Shown: positions 49,096 through 60,390 of the stretch, one piece after another
Layout of the letters: each line of letters begins with the position of its first letter
Position numbering within the stretch: position 1 is the first letter of the stretch
Source: Pseudomonadota bacterium
Lineage (GTDB): Bacteria > Pseudomonadota > Gammaproteobacteria > Xanthomonadales > Rhodanobacteraceae
Length of the DNA stretch: 62,036 nucleotides
Direction: 5' to 3'
Assembly (NCBI GenBank): GCA_018240465.1
Contig: JAFEFS010000098.1
Span: forward strand, 1-62,036
Notes under the pieces: generated by a model
Seen by the model: the letters and a program-made list of their open reading frames with translations, nothing else
The model's database searches: none
What the model was told of the DNA's origin: nothing
Position numbers and translations under genes: made by a program

Positions 49096-49623
49096 ATGCG
49101 GCTGTTTGTTGTGTTCGTTCTTGCATTCGCCTTAAACGCTTGCAGTTCTATGGGAACTGCTCACCTTCGCAAACTCGATAGGCAAGAAGGCGATGTACGC
49201 CTCGCTGCGAGAATACCCTCGGGGAAACATCAGATTCACGAGAATCTCCCGGTTACGATCAGTCTGAAGAACATAGGGAAGAAGCCGGTTCTCATCCCGA
49301 ATGCTTGGATCGCAACTACTTCTCTCTACGCCGAAGATTCGTCTGGCAAAGGATTGGTTGCCAACCCTATTCGCGAAATGCGGCTGCCACCGTCCTTGCC
49401 GGGCAGAGAATGTGACGATATGCGCAATTTGGAGCCTGGACAGACGGTGGAAAAAGTGAATCCCATAGCCGTATCTGAACTTGGAATTGAAACGTCCGGT
49501 ATCTACAACATCCTCATCGGCTATCGTCCGAACGGGTACAACCGGGAACTGACGTGCGACGGTGCCTCGTTCTACGTGGGTTATCCGGAGGTTTCTATCG
49601 AGGTGGATATTTCGGAGCGCTAA
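49096..49623 (+). CDS. Lipoprotein of lower GC than its neighbours
   Basis: 175 residues from ATG 49096, with GGAGGAG just upstream. Lipobox ALNAC places the lipidated Cys near residue 17. The mature part is beta-rich (LPVTISLKNIGKKPVLIPNAWIA, YNILIGYRPNGYN in pieces) and could be an immunoglobulin-like fold; I do not name a family. In the line 49201-49260 only 32 of 60 bases are G or C, against clearly higher content in flanking genes, suggesting transfer. Confidence 0.72.
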   Translation: MRLFVVFVLAFALNACSSMGTAHLRKLDRQEGDVRLAARIPSGKHQIHENLPVTISLKNIGKKPVLIPNAWIATTSLYAEDSSGKGLVANPIREMRLPPSLPGRECDDMRNLEPGQTVEKVNPIAVSELGIETSGIYNILIGYRPNGYNRELTCDGASFYVGYPEVSIEVDISER

Positions 49624-49730
49624 GACCGGCTGCAAAACCTAGCATCATTCTCGATCGCCTGGCATGAGCTATGCGCTCACCACTCTGCTTCGTTTGCAAA
49701 TTGCGTTGGAGTCAAACCATCCCCACCCAA

Positions 49731-49751
49731 CCCTCCCCTTGAAGGGGAGGG
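49731..49751. terminator. Hairpin between convergent lipoprotein and rhlE genes
   Basis: A perfect 10-bp stem with a one-base centre (CCCTCCCCTT, G, AAGGGGAGGG) followed by CTTT on the plus strand. It sits 10 nt after the rhlE stop on the minus strand. It may end transcripts from one or both sides, but it also looks like a dispersed palindrome. Confidence 0.45.
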
Positions 49752-49760
49752 CTTTGAGCA

Positions 49761-51083
<1,323 letters not shown>

Positions 51084-51096
51084 GTTTCAGTTCCTA

Positions 51097-51138
51097 AAAT
51101 TCGCGCACAAGCGCGATCGGCCCGCAATGCGGACCGAT
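51097..51138 (-). promoter_or_regulatory. Structured leader before rhlE
   Basis: In transcript order: a U-rich stretch (146-140 of 51 kb), then a 10-bp stem with one G-U pair at 51138-51116, then a 6-bp stem TCGCGC-TTGT-GCGCGA (51116-51101) followed by A-UUUU, and a Shine-Dalgarno AGGAAC before ATG 51083. It could attenuate transcription or hide the ribosome site. Long leaders are common for cold-induced DEAD-box helicases. Confidence 0.45.
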
Positions 51139-51286
51139 AAAAAAATCCTCAGCGTTTCCGATAAGCCGCGCCGTGGGCTGGGCGGCGGGCCGGACGAATC
51201 CAGGTGCCTGCCGCAAGGGCGTCGTAGCCGGAGGATGCGGACTCGAGTCGAGCCCGAAACGGAAAGAGAAGCGACGCAGTGGATAA

Positions 51287-51315
51287 AGTATACCGCAGCG
51301 GTCAATCTGCCGCAA
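51287..51315 (-). promoter_or_regulatory. Sigma-70 promoter candidate for rhlE
   Basis: Minus strand: TTGCGG (51315-51310), 17-nt spacer, TATACT (51292-51287). It predicts a transcript start near 51280, about 196 nt upstream of ATG 51083. The region 51316-51441 shows nothing else I can name. Confidence 0.55.
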
Positions 51316-51441
51316 TGGCCGCGAGCGGGGCAGGTAGCCGCGTCCTCCAGCTGGCGGTCCGTGGCTGCTCCGGCAAGGCGGAGTCGTGGAATAATCCATG
51401 CCCGTGCGATCAGTCGGCAATTCGCGGATGAAAAGATCGAA

Positions 51442-51502
51442 CCACGAAGAACACGAAGCAAGAAAAACATTGATTTGCAGCCTTTCTTCGTGTCCTTCAC
51501 GG
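51442..51502. repeat. Second CCACGAAG-type inverted-repeat element
   Basis: CCACGAAGAACACGAAG (51442-51458) and the inverse CTTCGTGTCCTTCACGG (51486-51502) match at 14 of 17 positions. It resembles the element at 43306-43433 in sequence and layout. Placed between rhlE and the DUF1232 gene. Confidence 0.55.
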
Positions 51503-51560
51503 CCAAGGCTCTTCTGCTTTTGGCAACTGATCGGATAAGCACGGAATCGTTCACGGCATC

Positions 51561-52073
51561 ATGCGCATCACGATCGAAATCGAAACGAAGGACCTTGCGC
51601 GCTTCCACCAGTCGCTGAAGCGCTCGCGCCATGTGGCGCAGGAAGCCGACGAGGCGGATATTCTCGATGCGGCGAAGCAGGCGCTGGATTCGGCGCCGCT
51701 GGCCACTGCGCCGACCTATGTGCGCAAACGCATCGGCGGCGTGCAACGTCTGATCACGATGCTCGAGGACGACGCCTGGGCGCTGCCGGCGCCGTGCCGC
51801 ATCGACGTGCTCGAGGCGCTGGTGTATTTCAGTGACCCCGAAGACCTGATTCCCGACGACATCGAGGTGATCGGCCTGCTCGACGATGCGATCATGCTCG
51901 AACTGCTGCTGCGCAAGCTTGCCCCCGTGCTGCGCGCCTACGCCGATTTCTGCAAGTTCCGCGACGAACTCGCCGCGACGCGACCCGCGACGCGGCATGA
52001 GTATGCGGCGAGCCTCGCGCGCAAGCGCGACGCGTTGCGCGCGAGGCTTGGCCGAAGCCGGCGCGCGGCGTAG
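51561..52073 (+). CDS. DUF1232 (YkvA-like) protein
   Basis: 170 residues. The DUF1232 motif LVYFSDPEDLIPDDIEVIGLLDDAIMLELLLRKL (in pieces) lies at ~89-122, in the usual form of a short hydrophobic helix pair. The C-terminal segment is basic (ARKRDALRARLGRSRRAA). Function unknown. It converges with the NlpC/P60 gene, leaving 2 nt between the stops. Confidence 0.85.
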   Translation: MRITIEIETKDLARFHQSLKRSRHVAQEADEADILDAAKQALDSAPLATAPTYVRKRIGGVQRLITMLEDDAWALPAPCRIDVLEALVYFSDPEDLIPDDIEVIGLLDDAIMLELLLRKLAPVLRAYADFCKFRDELAATRPATRHEYAASLARKRDALRARLGRSRRAA

Positions 52074-52075
52074 GG

Positions 52076-52567
52076 TTACAGGCGTACGCGCCGCGCACCG
52101 CTGTAGTGCTTGTTCCAGTAGACGTTGCTCAGATAGTCCAGCCGCACCGTGCCGCCTTCGTTCGGCGCGTGCACGAAACGGTCCTGGCCGACATAGATGC
52201 CGACATGGCTAATGTCGCGGCCGGACGTGTTGAAAAAAACCAGGTCGCCACCCTGCAGCCGGTCGCGGCGCACGTCGGCGAGGTCGAGCGCGTACATGTC
52301 CTGCGTGGTCCGTGGCAGCGCGACTCCCGCAATCGTGCGGAACACGTAGACGACGAGGCCGGAGCAATCGAAACCGCTCTCGGGCGTGTTGCCACCCCAA
52401 TGGTACGGCGTGCCGACGAGGCCGATCGCGCGGAACAGGATGTCGTTCGGGCTTGCGATCCCGCGCGGTGCGGGTGGTGGGGCGGGAGCGGGGCGCGTGC
52501 GCGGCCCTGCACAGGCCGCGAGCAACACGATCGCCAGGATCAGCGGGAGGGAACGAAGGCAGCGCAT
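52076..52567 (-). CDS. NlpC/P60 lipoprotein peptidase
   Basis: 163 residues. Lipobox LLAAC (Cys at 19). The C40 peptidase domain has the catalytic Cys in FDCSGLV, His in ISHVGIYVGQ, and the third residue in FVHAPNEGG. Such proteins hydrolyse gamma-D-Glu-mDAP or similar bonds in peptidoglycan peptides. Length and layout fit the E. coli Spr/MepS and NlpC group. Confidence 0.93.
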   Translation of the reverse strand: MRCLRSLPLILAIVLLAACAGPRTRPAPAPPPAPRGIASPNDILFRAIGLVGTPYHWGGNTPESGFDCSGLVVYVFRTIAGVALPRTTQDMYALDLADVRRDRLQGGDLVFFNTSGRDISHVGIYVGQDRFVHAPNEGGTVRLDYLSNVYWNKHYSGARRVRL

Positions 52568-52646
52568 CGCCGCGCACGTTCCGGCAAAACCCGAGGCCTT
52601 GTCAATCGTTTGCGTCCCCGCACCGAATGGGCGTTCAGCCTGCCTG

Positions 52647-52652
52647 TATAAT
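52647..52652 (+). promoter_or_regulatory. -10 box candidate for slyD
   Basis: TATAAT, perfect consensus, 40 nt before ATG 52693. The -35 region (CGAATG) is weak. The predicted leader is about 34 nt. Confidence 0.55.
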
Positions 52653-52692
52653 CGCGCACTTTGCAGACAATGATTCCATTCAAGGAAAAGCG

Positions 52693-53181
52693 ATGAAGGC
52701 GGAAAAAAACAAGGTCGTTACCTTTCACTATCACCTCACCGACGAGACCGGAACGAAGGTCGATTCCTCGCATGATCGCGCCGAGCCGCTGACGATCCTG
52801 TTCGGTCACGGCCAGATCATCCCCGGCCTCGAGCAGGCGATGGAAGGCCACGAGGCGGGCGACAAGTTCGACGTGAGCGTGCCACCCGAACATGGCTATG
52901 GCGAGCGTCGCGAGGATTTCACCCAGCGCGTGCCGAAGAAATACTTCCGCGACGCCGACCATCTCAAGGCTGGCGATGCGACTGTGCTCAGCGTACAGGG
53001 GGGCGGCTATCGTCAGGTCGTTGTGCTCAAGGTCGGCTCCAGCGTGATCGACGTGGATCTCAACCATCCGATGGCCGGCAAGACCTTGAAGTTCGACGTC
53101 GAGGTCACCGACGTGCGCGACGCCACGCCCGAAGAGGTCGAGCACGGGCATGTGCACGGCGAGGGCGGGCACCACCACTGA
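52693..53181 (+). CDS. slyD: FKBP-type peptidyl-prolyl isomerase SlyD
   Basis: 162 residues from ATG 52693, with AAGGAAAAG upstream. FKBP start with TFHYHLTDETGTKVDSS, the flap insert (HGYGERREDFTQRVPKK), and the C-terminal His-rich tail HGHVHGEGGHHH that binds nickel. It is a cytosolic prolyl isomerase and chaperone that also helps load hydrogenase nickel. In-frame sequence to 52312 overlaps the NlpC gene and is rejected. Confidence 0.96.
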   Translation: MKAEKNKVVTFHYHLTDETGTKVDSSHDRAEPLTILFGHGQIIPGLEQAMEGHEAGDKFDVSVPPEHGYGERREDFTQRVPKKYFRDADHLKAGDATVLSVQGGGYRQVVVLKVGSSVIDVDLNHPMAGKTLKFDVEVTDVRDATPEEVEHGHVHGEGGHHH

Positions 53182-53225
53182 GCCGGCACCGACCCCGGCG
53201 CCCGGCCGCGCGCAGTAGCGTTTGT

Positions 53226-54614
<1,389 letters not shown>

Positions 54615-54617
54615 GGG

Positions 54618-55475
54618 TCAGGGACTGGGATTGAGCGAAGGCGCGTCCACTACGCGGAATTTCCGGCCCTGTCGCGCCGCCATGCGCAGGGCGAGGCGAT
54701 CGGGCAGCAGCTTGTTCAGCGCCTTGATCGCACGGTTGATGCGGCCGGGAATGTAGACCGCCTCGCCGCGTTCGACGGCGCCAAGACCTTCGCGCACGAC
54801 GCGGTCGGCCGGCATCCACAACCATTTCGGCATTTGCGCGACGAGCGCACGCGAACCGGTGACGTCGTGGAACTCGGACCGGGTGAAGCCGGGACAGAGC
54901 GCGCAGACGTGGACGTTCCGGCCGCGATTTTCGAGCGCGAGCGCCTGCGAGAACTTGATCAGGTAGGCCTTGCTCGCCGCATACAACGTGTGCCCCGCGG
55001 GCGCGGGCACATGCCCGGCGAGCGAGGCGAGGTTGACGATGCGGCCGTAGTGCCGCTCGCGCATGCCGGGCAACAGGCGCCAGGCCAGTTCGGTCGGCGC
55101 GGTCATCAACACCTGGATGAAATCGGCGTGGGTCTGCCACGGTTGCGAGATCAGCGAGCCGGGCACGCCGTAGCCGGCGTTGTTGATCAGCACGTCGACG
55201 GCGAGGTCGCGCCGCGCGAGTTCGTCGCACAGCATCGCCGGCGCGTGCGGATCGGCGAGGTCGGCGGTTATGCAATCGACCTGCGCACCGTGCGCGGCCT
55301 TCAACTCCGCGGCGAGCGCGGCGAGGCGATCGGCGCGGCGCGCGGTCAGCACGAGGGCGTGGCCGGATGCGGCGAGCTGGCGCGCGAATTCCGCGCCGAT
55401 GCCGGCCGAGGCGCCGGTGACCAGCGCGCGGCGTGGGTTGGATACAGCAGCAGGATCGGGACCGTTGTTCGTCAT
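54618..55475 (-). CDS. Short-chain dehydrogenase/reductase
   Basis: 285 residues. Rossmann motif TGASAGIGAEFAR, NNAGYG, catalytic Ser in NLASLAGH, and YAASKAYLIKF. The C-terminal ~50 residues (IPGRINRAIKALNKLLPDRLALRMA) look like a membrane-associating tail of the DltE/YqjQ type. Substrate is not evident. It shares an operon with dbpA (3-nt gap). Confidence 0.9.
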   Translation of the reverse strand: MTNNGPDPAAVSNPRRALVTGASAGIGAEFARQLAASGHALVLTARRADRLAALAAELKAAHGAQVDCITADLADPHAPAMLCDELARRDLAVDVLINNAGYGVPGSLISQPWQTHADFIQVLMTAPTELAWRLLPGMRERHYGRIVNLASLAGHVPAPAGHTLYAASKAYLIKFSQALALENRGRNVHVCALCPGFTRSEFHDVTGSRALVAQMPKWLWMPADRVVREGLGAVERGEAVYIPGRINRAIKALNKLLPDRLALRMAARQGRKFRVVDAPSLNPSP

Positions 55476-55529
55476 CTCCGCAGAATATCAGCTATCCCAC
55501 GCGATCGCCCCGCGCGCTGCGTGCCGTCG

Positions 55530-58124
55530 TCAATGCGCCTGCAATTTTGCCAGCGCGCCGCGCGCACGCGCGGCGCCGGTACGGACGAGTTCGACGATGT
55601 CCTGGTTTTCCTCGTCGATCATTTCCGGAATCTGCGTGACCAGCGTGTTCGAGTTTTCGAACAGCGCGATCGCTTCGCGCTGGAGCGCGATGCGCTCGGC
55701 CAGCAACAGATCGACTTCCGCGCTGCGGCGCAAGCCGAATTCGGCCTTGAGCGCGTCGATCCACGCGCGTACCGCGATCATCTGGCGCTGCCCGGAAAGA
55801 TAGCCGGGCAGTTGTTGCACTACCCGTTCGATCGCGGCGAGTTCTTCGAGTTGCGCGCGCGGCGACGCATTCGCACGCAATTCCATTTCCACCTGTTCCA
55901 GGCGCATGGCGATGCGGTTGACCATCGCGGTCGGCTGGCCCGGGTCCTGGCGCTGCATCTCATCGTCGTAGACGCGTGCCTTGCGATAGTAGGCGCGTGC
56001 CGCGTCGAAGTCGCCCGAATGCGCCGCGATCGTGGCGGCGGTGCTCGATTCGAGCACGAGGTTGACCAGGTTCTTGATGTCGCGCGGATCCGTCGCGTAG
56101 AGGGCTTCCTGCTGGCGGATCGAGTCTTGCGCATACGCCAGGGCTTTCGCCCGGCGTTGCGGGTCGTCGTGGTCCTCGAGCTGGGCGCGTGCGAGATAGA
56201 GCGATGTCGTCGCCAGCGAGTTGCCGGTGTCGTCGCGTTCCTTGTCGTCGCGGGCCGTGCGTTGCGCGGCTATGTAGCCCGCGAGGGCTTCCCTGAGCAG
56301 GGCGAGGCGCTGGCTCACGGGGATATCGATACCGGGCGATTTGGCGAATTCGGCTAGGGCCGTCGCGCGCGCGTGGGTCAGCGACGATGGCTCACCGGCG
56401 TCGGGCGCTTCGCGCGCCAACGCGGCGGCCATCTCGAAGTGGACTTTCGCCACATCGAATTTCTGCGCGTCGGCTTCGCTGCCGGCGAGCAGGGTTTGCG
56501 CCATGATGCGACGTTGCCGCGATGCTGCATCCGGCGGCGCCAGCGCCTCGGCCTGCTTGATCGAAGCGAGGGCGCGGCCCGCAGCATCGGAGCGTTGCGC
56601 CGGTGGCACGTACGCGCGCTCCTGCATCTGCGCAAGCTTGATGTAGCTGCTCGCGATCTCGAGCAGCAGCGCGCGGTTGTTGTCCGCGTCCGCGCCGAGC
56701 CGGTTGAGGTACTCGATGCCGGTGTCGAGCAGGATCTGCTGTGCCTTCGCCGTGCCGGGCACGTCGACGATCTGCAGGAACACATCGCCGATGAAGCGGT
56801 TGGCCAGGCCGCGCACGCTGTCGAAATGCCGTTCGGCGCGCGCCTTCTCCGCACGCGCGCTGCGCGCCTGCTGCAGGGCATAGGCCGACAGCGTGAGCAG
56901 GCTGGCGACGGCGAGCGTGCCGAGGGCGACGCCGAGGCAGTGGCGCACCAGGAACTTGCGCGCGCGATAGGCGAGGGCACCGTCGCGCGCGCGCACCGGG
57001 CGGTTGGCGAGATGGCGGCGCACATCGTCGGCGAACTGCTCGACCGAGGCATAGCGCCGCGCCGGTTCCTTGCGCAGCGCCATGAGCACGATCATGTCGA
57101 GGTCGCCGCGCAGCGCGCGGCGCAGACGTTCGGCATCCAGCGTCGGCGCGGTCGCCGCCGGATCGCGCCTGGACTCGGCCGTCGCGCTCGGCCGCAGCGG
57201 ATCGGTGCTGACGATCTCGCGCACGAGGGCGTGCAACTGCGAGTTGTCCGAGCGGTACGGACTGCGCCCGGCGAGCAGGCGGTAGAGCAGCACGCCGAGC
57301 GAGTACACATCGCTCGCGGTCGTGATCGTCTCGCCCTTGACCTGTTCGGGGCTGGCGTATTCGGGCGTGAAGGCGTGGATCGTGGTCGTCCCGTCCCTGC
57401 CGTCGGCGCCGGGTTCGACGAGGCGGGCGATGCCGAAATCGAGCAGCTTCACCATGCCTTCGCGGTCGATGAGGATGTTGCTCGGCTTGAGGTCGCGATG
57501 CACGACCAGACGCTGGTGTGCGAACTGCACCGCCGCGCAGACTTCGCAGAACAGCTCCAGGCGTTCGCGCACGCCGAGCGCGCGCCGCGCGCAGTAGCGG
57601 TCGATCGGTTCGCCGTCGACGTAGTCCATGACCAGATAAGGCAGGCCGTCCTCGCTGCTGCCGCCGTCGATCAGGCGCGCGATGTTCGGATGGTCGAGGC
57701 CTGCAAGGATCTGGCGCTCCAAGCGGAAGCGCGCAGCGACCGCTTCGCCGCCGAGGTCGGAGCGGATCAATTTGATCGCAACTTCCTTGCGGTATTCGTC
57801 GTCGTCGCGCACGGCCTTGAACACGCTGCCCATGCCACCGCGCGCGACTTCGCCGACGATGCGGTAGGGGCCGAAGCGGCGGCCGACCCAGTTCGACCTC
57901 ATGCCCGCGGCCGCGGCGGACTGCAGCAGGCGGGTGTCGACTTGCGGCGGTTGCTGGAGGAAATCGTCACCATCCGCGGCACTCGCGATCCACGCCAGCG
58001 CCTCGCGGCACAGCGCCTCATCGCTGCCGCAGCGCGCGCGCGCGCGCGCGTCGCGCTCGGCGACCGGCAAGTCCAGACATTCACCGACGATGTCGGTGAG
58101 CTTCTGCCAGCGTACGGAATTCAT
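55530..58124 (-). CDS. Transmembrane Ser/Thr protein kinase with TPR-like periplasmic domain
   Basis: 864 residues from ATG 58124, preceded by GGGGAA. Intact kinase motifs: Gly loop GEVARGGMGSVF (91-102), VAIKLI Lys (118), HRDLKPSN (209-216), DFG (229-231), YASPEQ. A membrane helix lies at ~393-415. The C-terminal ~450 residues are helical with TPR-like character and no clear TolB-like unit. It is paralogous to the kinase at 6543. It lies across 327 nt from the CsgG-like operon and near an ECF sigma gene, as in kinase-sigma loci. Confidence 0.9.
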   Translation of the reverse strand: MNSVRWQKLTDIVGECLDLPVAERDARARARCGSDEALCREALAWIASAADGDDFLQQPPQVDTRLLQSAAAAGMRSNWVGRRFGPYRIVGEVARGGMGSVFKAVRDDDEYRKEVAIKLIRSDLGGEAVAARFRLERQILAGLDHPNIARLIDGGSSEDGLPYLVMDYVDGEPIDRYCARRALGVRERLELFCEVCAAVQFAHQRLVVHRDLKPSNILIDREGMVKLLDFGIARLVEPGADGRDGTTTIHAFTPEYASPEQVKGETITTASDVYSLGVLLYRLLAGRSPYRSDNSQLHALVREIVSTDPLRPSATAESRRDPAATAPTLDAERLRRALRGDLDMIVLMALRKEPARRYASVEQFADDVRRHLANRPVRARDGALAYRARKFLVRHCLGVALGTLAVASLLTLSAYALQQARSARAEKARAERHFDSVRGLANRFIGDVFLQIVDVPGTAKAQQILLDTGIEYLNRLGADADNNRALLLEIASSYIKLAQMQERAYVPPAQRSDAAGRALASIKQAEALAPPDAASRQRRIMAQTLLAGSEADAQKFDVAKVHFEMAAALAREAPDAGEPSSLTHARATALAEFAKSPGIDIPVSQRLALLREALAGYIAAQRTARDDKERDDTGNSLATTSLYLARAQLEDHDDPQRRAKALAYAQDSIRQQEALYATDPRDIKNLVNLVLESSTAATIAAHSGDFDAARAYYRKARVYDDEMQRQDPGQPTAMVNRIAMRLEQVEMELRANASPRAQLEELAAIERVVQQLPGYLSGQRQMIAVRAWIDALKAEFGLRRSAEVDLLLAERIALQREAIALFENSNTLVTQIPEMIDEENQDIVELVRTGAARARGALAKLQAH

Positions 58125-58182
58125 GATTCCCCAAAGCGGAAAGCGACCCAAAGCGGCTCACCCCGCACTCCCCCGCGGACCC

Positions 58183-58227
58183 CGATGAACCGATTGGCGT
58201 GATTCTACGCTCAAACGATTGCAGCGA
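58183..58227 (+). promoter_or_regulatory. 45-bp shared upstream element, copy A
   Basis: CGATGAACCGATT-N7-TTCTACGCTCA-N3-GATTGCAGCGA. Outside the 7-nt spacer it matches copy B (60310-60354) at all but three positions, and the spacers have equal length. Both copies precede plus-strand genes between the kinase and the sigma factor. It looks like promoter or operator DNA; which part is -35/-10 cannot be told. Confidence 0.6.
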
Positions 58228-58451
58228 ATCTCATCCGCAGCCGCAAACTCGAATTGAAGCGCCTGGAGCAACGAGCGGCTGCGCGACTTTCAGGCATCGG
58301 CAAGCGGCCGACGAGGTTCGCTTCTTTGTCAGGCAACCTGGCGTTGCCATGTTTCCAATGGCGGAATGACTTCCTTATGGCGTGTTCGCAAACCAATTGT
58401 TCCAGTTTCCTTAATCGATCGTTGCAGCGCAACCGGTGCCGTGGGCATACC

Positions 58452-59186
58452 GTGCCGGCTCTGATCGCGCGCCTGCTGCTGGCCTGTGCGCTGCTGCTGC
58501 TATTTCCTGCGCGAGGTTCCGCGGGGAGCGACGGCAAGCCCGTATTCGGTGTTCTCAAATTCCAGGATGAAACCGGCGCACTGCCGTTCCAGGGCGGCAT
58601 CGGACGTGTGCTGACCAACATTCTCGCCAACGAAATGGCGGCGCGGCCAGGCTTCACCGTGGTCGAGCGCCGGCGTCTGCAGGCGATCCTGGAAGAGCAG
58701 GATCTCGGTACGTCCGGTCGCCTGCGCCCGGGCGATGGAGCGCGCATCGGCGAACTGACCGGCGCGCAGTACCTGGTCATGGGCACCGTCACCGCGTTCG
58801 AGGAGGGCGTCGAGAAGAAAAGCGCGCGCGGTTCCTTCCGCGGCATCGGCGGTTCGCGCGAATCGAGCACGGCGTATCTGGCGATCGACCTGCGCGTGGT
58901 CGATACGACCACCGGCGAAATCGCGCAGGCCCGGACCATCGAAGGGCGTACGACCAGGACCGCATCGTCGGTCGGCATCGATGCGGGCATCGCCAGCTTT
59001 GGCTACGAAACGCTGCACAACGAGGCACTGGCCAAAGTCGTGCGTGCGGCGATCATCGAAGTCATCGACTACCTCGAATGCACGATGGTCAGGCGCGACG
59101 CCTGCATCGCGGTTTACGCGGACAAGGAACAGCGCCGTATCGAAGGTACGCGCAAGGCAATCAAATTCGACGGAGGCAACCGATGA
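58452..59186 (+). CDS. CsgG-like exported protein
   Basis: 244 residues from GTG 58452, which begins a signal peptide (LIARLLLACALLLLFPARGSA). In-frame starts further up, TTG 58254 and ATG 58377, lack clear Shine-Dalgarno sequences. The mature part has the CsgG/FlgO-type fold: FGVLKFQDETGALPFQGGIGRVLTNILANEMAARPGFTVVERRRLQAILEEQDL (in pieces) and GAQYLVMGTVTAFEEG. CsgG itself is an outer-membrane lipoprotein pore; this one has no lipobox. Length is like CsgG (~277). The stop overlaps the next start by ATGA. The 5' leader from copy A is over 200 nt. Confidence 0.78.
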   Translation: MPALIARLLLACALLLLFPARGSAGSDGKPVFGVLKFQDETGALPFQGGIGRVLTNILANEMAARPGFTVVERRRLQAILEEQDLGTSGRLRPGDGARIGELTGAQYLVMGTVTAFEEGVEKKSARGSFRGIGGSRESSTAYLAIDLRVVDTTTGEIAQARTIEGRTTRTASSVGIDAGIASFGYETLHNEALAKVVRAAIIEVIDYLECTMVRRDACIAVYADKEQRRIEGTRKAIKFDGGNR

Positions 59187-60235
59187 ACATCACCCGCTCA
59201 CGACGCCTGCATGCTGCACCGGCGCGACTGCTCGCTGCCGTGCTGCTCGCCTGGGGTACGGCCGACGCGGCCACCGTGCTGGAATACGCGCACGATGGCG
59301 ACTGCGCGACGGAATTCGAACGCATGGCGATCGACGGCCTGCGTGCGCGCGTGGACATGCGCATGGAAGGGATGCCGATGTCGACCCTGTTCGACGATGG
59401 TGAGCAGATCATGCACCAGCTGATGCACGAAACGCGCACGTACATGACGGTGGAGTCCGACGACGATGCCATCGATTTCACCAGCGATGTCGGCCGCAGC
59501 GTGTCGCTGTACGCCGAAAAGCAGACGAAAGCGGTTACCGGTATGGACAATGCGCAAGCCATGGCCGTGTTCCGCGACATGCAGGTTGCCGCGTGCCCGG
59601 AGATGGCCGGAATCGGTTTCTCCGACCCCGACTACGCGGATGCGGCGCAACTCTGCGCGGAAAAAATGGCAAGTGCACCCGCAGCCGCAGGCGTGGATCG
59701 CCGCCAGGCGATTGCGCAGCGGCTCAGGCAGCGCGAAGGCCGCCCCGCCGCATCTGCCGCGAAGGGTGCCGGCGCAGCGGTGAAATGGTCGACGACCACG
59801 GTCCGGCGCGCGGATGCATCCGAAACCGTCGATGCGCATGCCTGCATGCGTGAGCGGATCATGCGCGGCGACGTCGTGCTTCGGGAGGACTGCATGGCCG
59901 CGGTGGACTCGCTCGGGCTGGACCCGCGCGCGCAGCGTCGGCTCAAGCGCATTGCCGCAGTCGGCAAAGGCATGAGTGCAGGCGTCGCCAGTCTGTATCC
60001 GCAGGCAGAGATGGATCGCGTCGGGCCCCCGGCGATCAGTATCGAACGAATCTGTCATCGCGATGGTGCGGTCAGTGGTCATGCGCGCCTGCGCATTCGC
60101 ACGGATACCGCGATCGACGCCAGCATCTTCGAATTGCCCCCGGGCTATGCGCCGATGCAGATGGCGCGCCCCAGTGATACCGCGCCGACGCAACAGCTCG
60201 ATTTGTTGCAACCGTCCGGTTCGCTGCAGCGTTGA
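59183..60235 (+). CDS. Exported DUF4412-like protein
   Basis: 350 residues from ATG 59183, with GGAGG upstream and ATGA overlap with the CsgG-like gene. A signal peptide ends near WGTADA. Residues ~30-100 (IDGLRARVDMRMEGMPMSTLFDDGEQIMHQLMHETRTYMTVE, in pieces) resemble DUF4412, a periplasmic domain of unknown role. The C-terminal half has several Cys and no motif I can name. Co-transcription with the CsgG-like gene is likely. Confidence 0.72.
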   Translation: MNITRSRRLHAAPARLLAAVLLAWGTADAATVLEYAHDGDCATEFERMAIDGLRARVDMRMEGMPMSTLFDDGEQIMHQLMHETRTYMTVESDDDAIDFTSDVGRSVSLYAEKQTKAVTGMDNAQAMAVFRDMQVAACPEMAGIGFSDPDYADAAQLCAEKMASAPAAAGVDRRQAIAQRLRQREGRPAASAAKGAGAAVKWSTTTVRRADASETVDAHACMRERIMRGDVVLREDCMAAVDSLGLDPRAQRRLKRIAAVGKGMSAGVASLYPQAEMDRVGPPAISIERICHRDGAVSGHARLRIRTDTAIDASIFELPPGYAPMQMARPSDTAPTQQLDLLQPSGSLQR

Positions 60236-60309
60236 GGCGCACAACGTCGGCCAGTCACCCCAACGCCTGGGATGGCTCAAGCCGACGCCGCTGTGGCCAT
60301 GGCGAATGC

Positions 60310-60354
60310 CGATGAGCCGATTTTCCCTTTTCTACGCTCAGAGGATTGCAGCGA
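60310..60354 (+). promoter_or_regulatory. 45-bp shared upstream element, copy B
   Basis: CGATGAGCCGATT-N7-TTCTACGCTCA-N3-GATTGCAGCGA, nearly the same as copy A at 58183-58227. It ends 36 nt before ATG 60391, the position expected of a promoter. Confidence 0.6.
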
Positions 60355-60390
60355 GCCCATTCGGGATCGCTAACCGATAAGGAAACCGCC

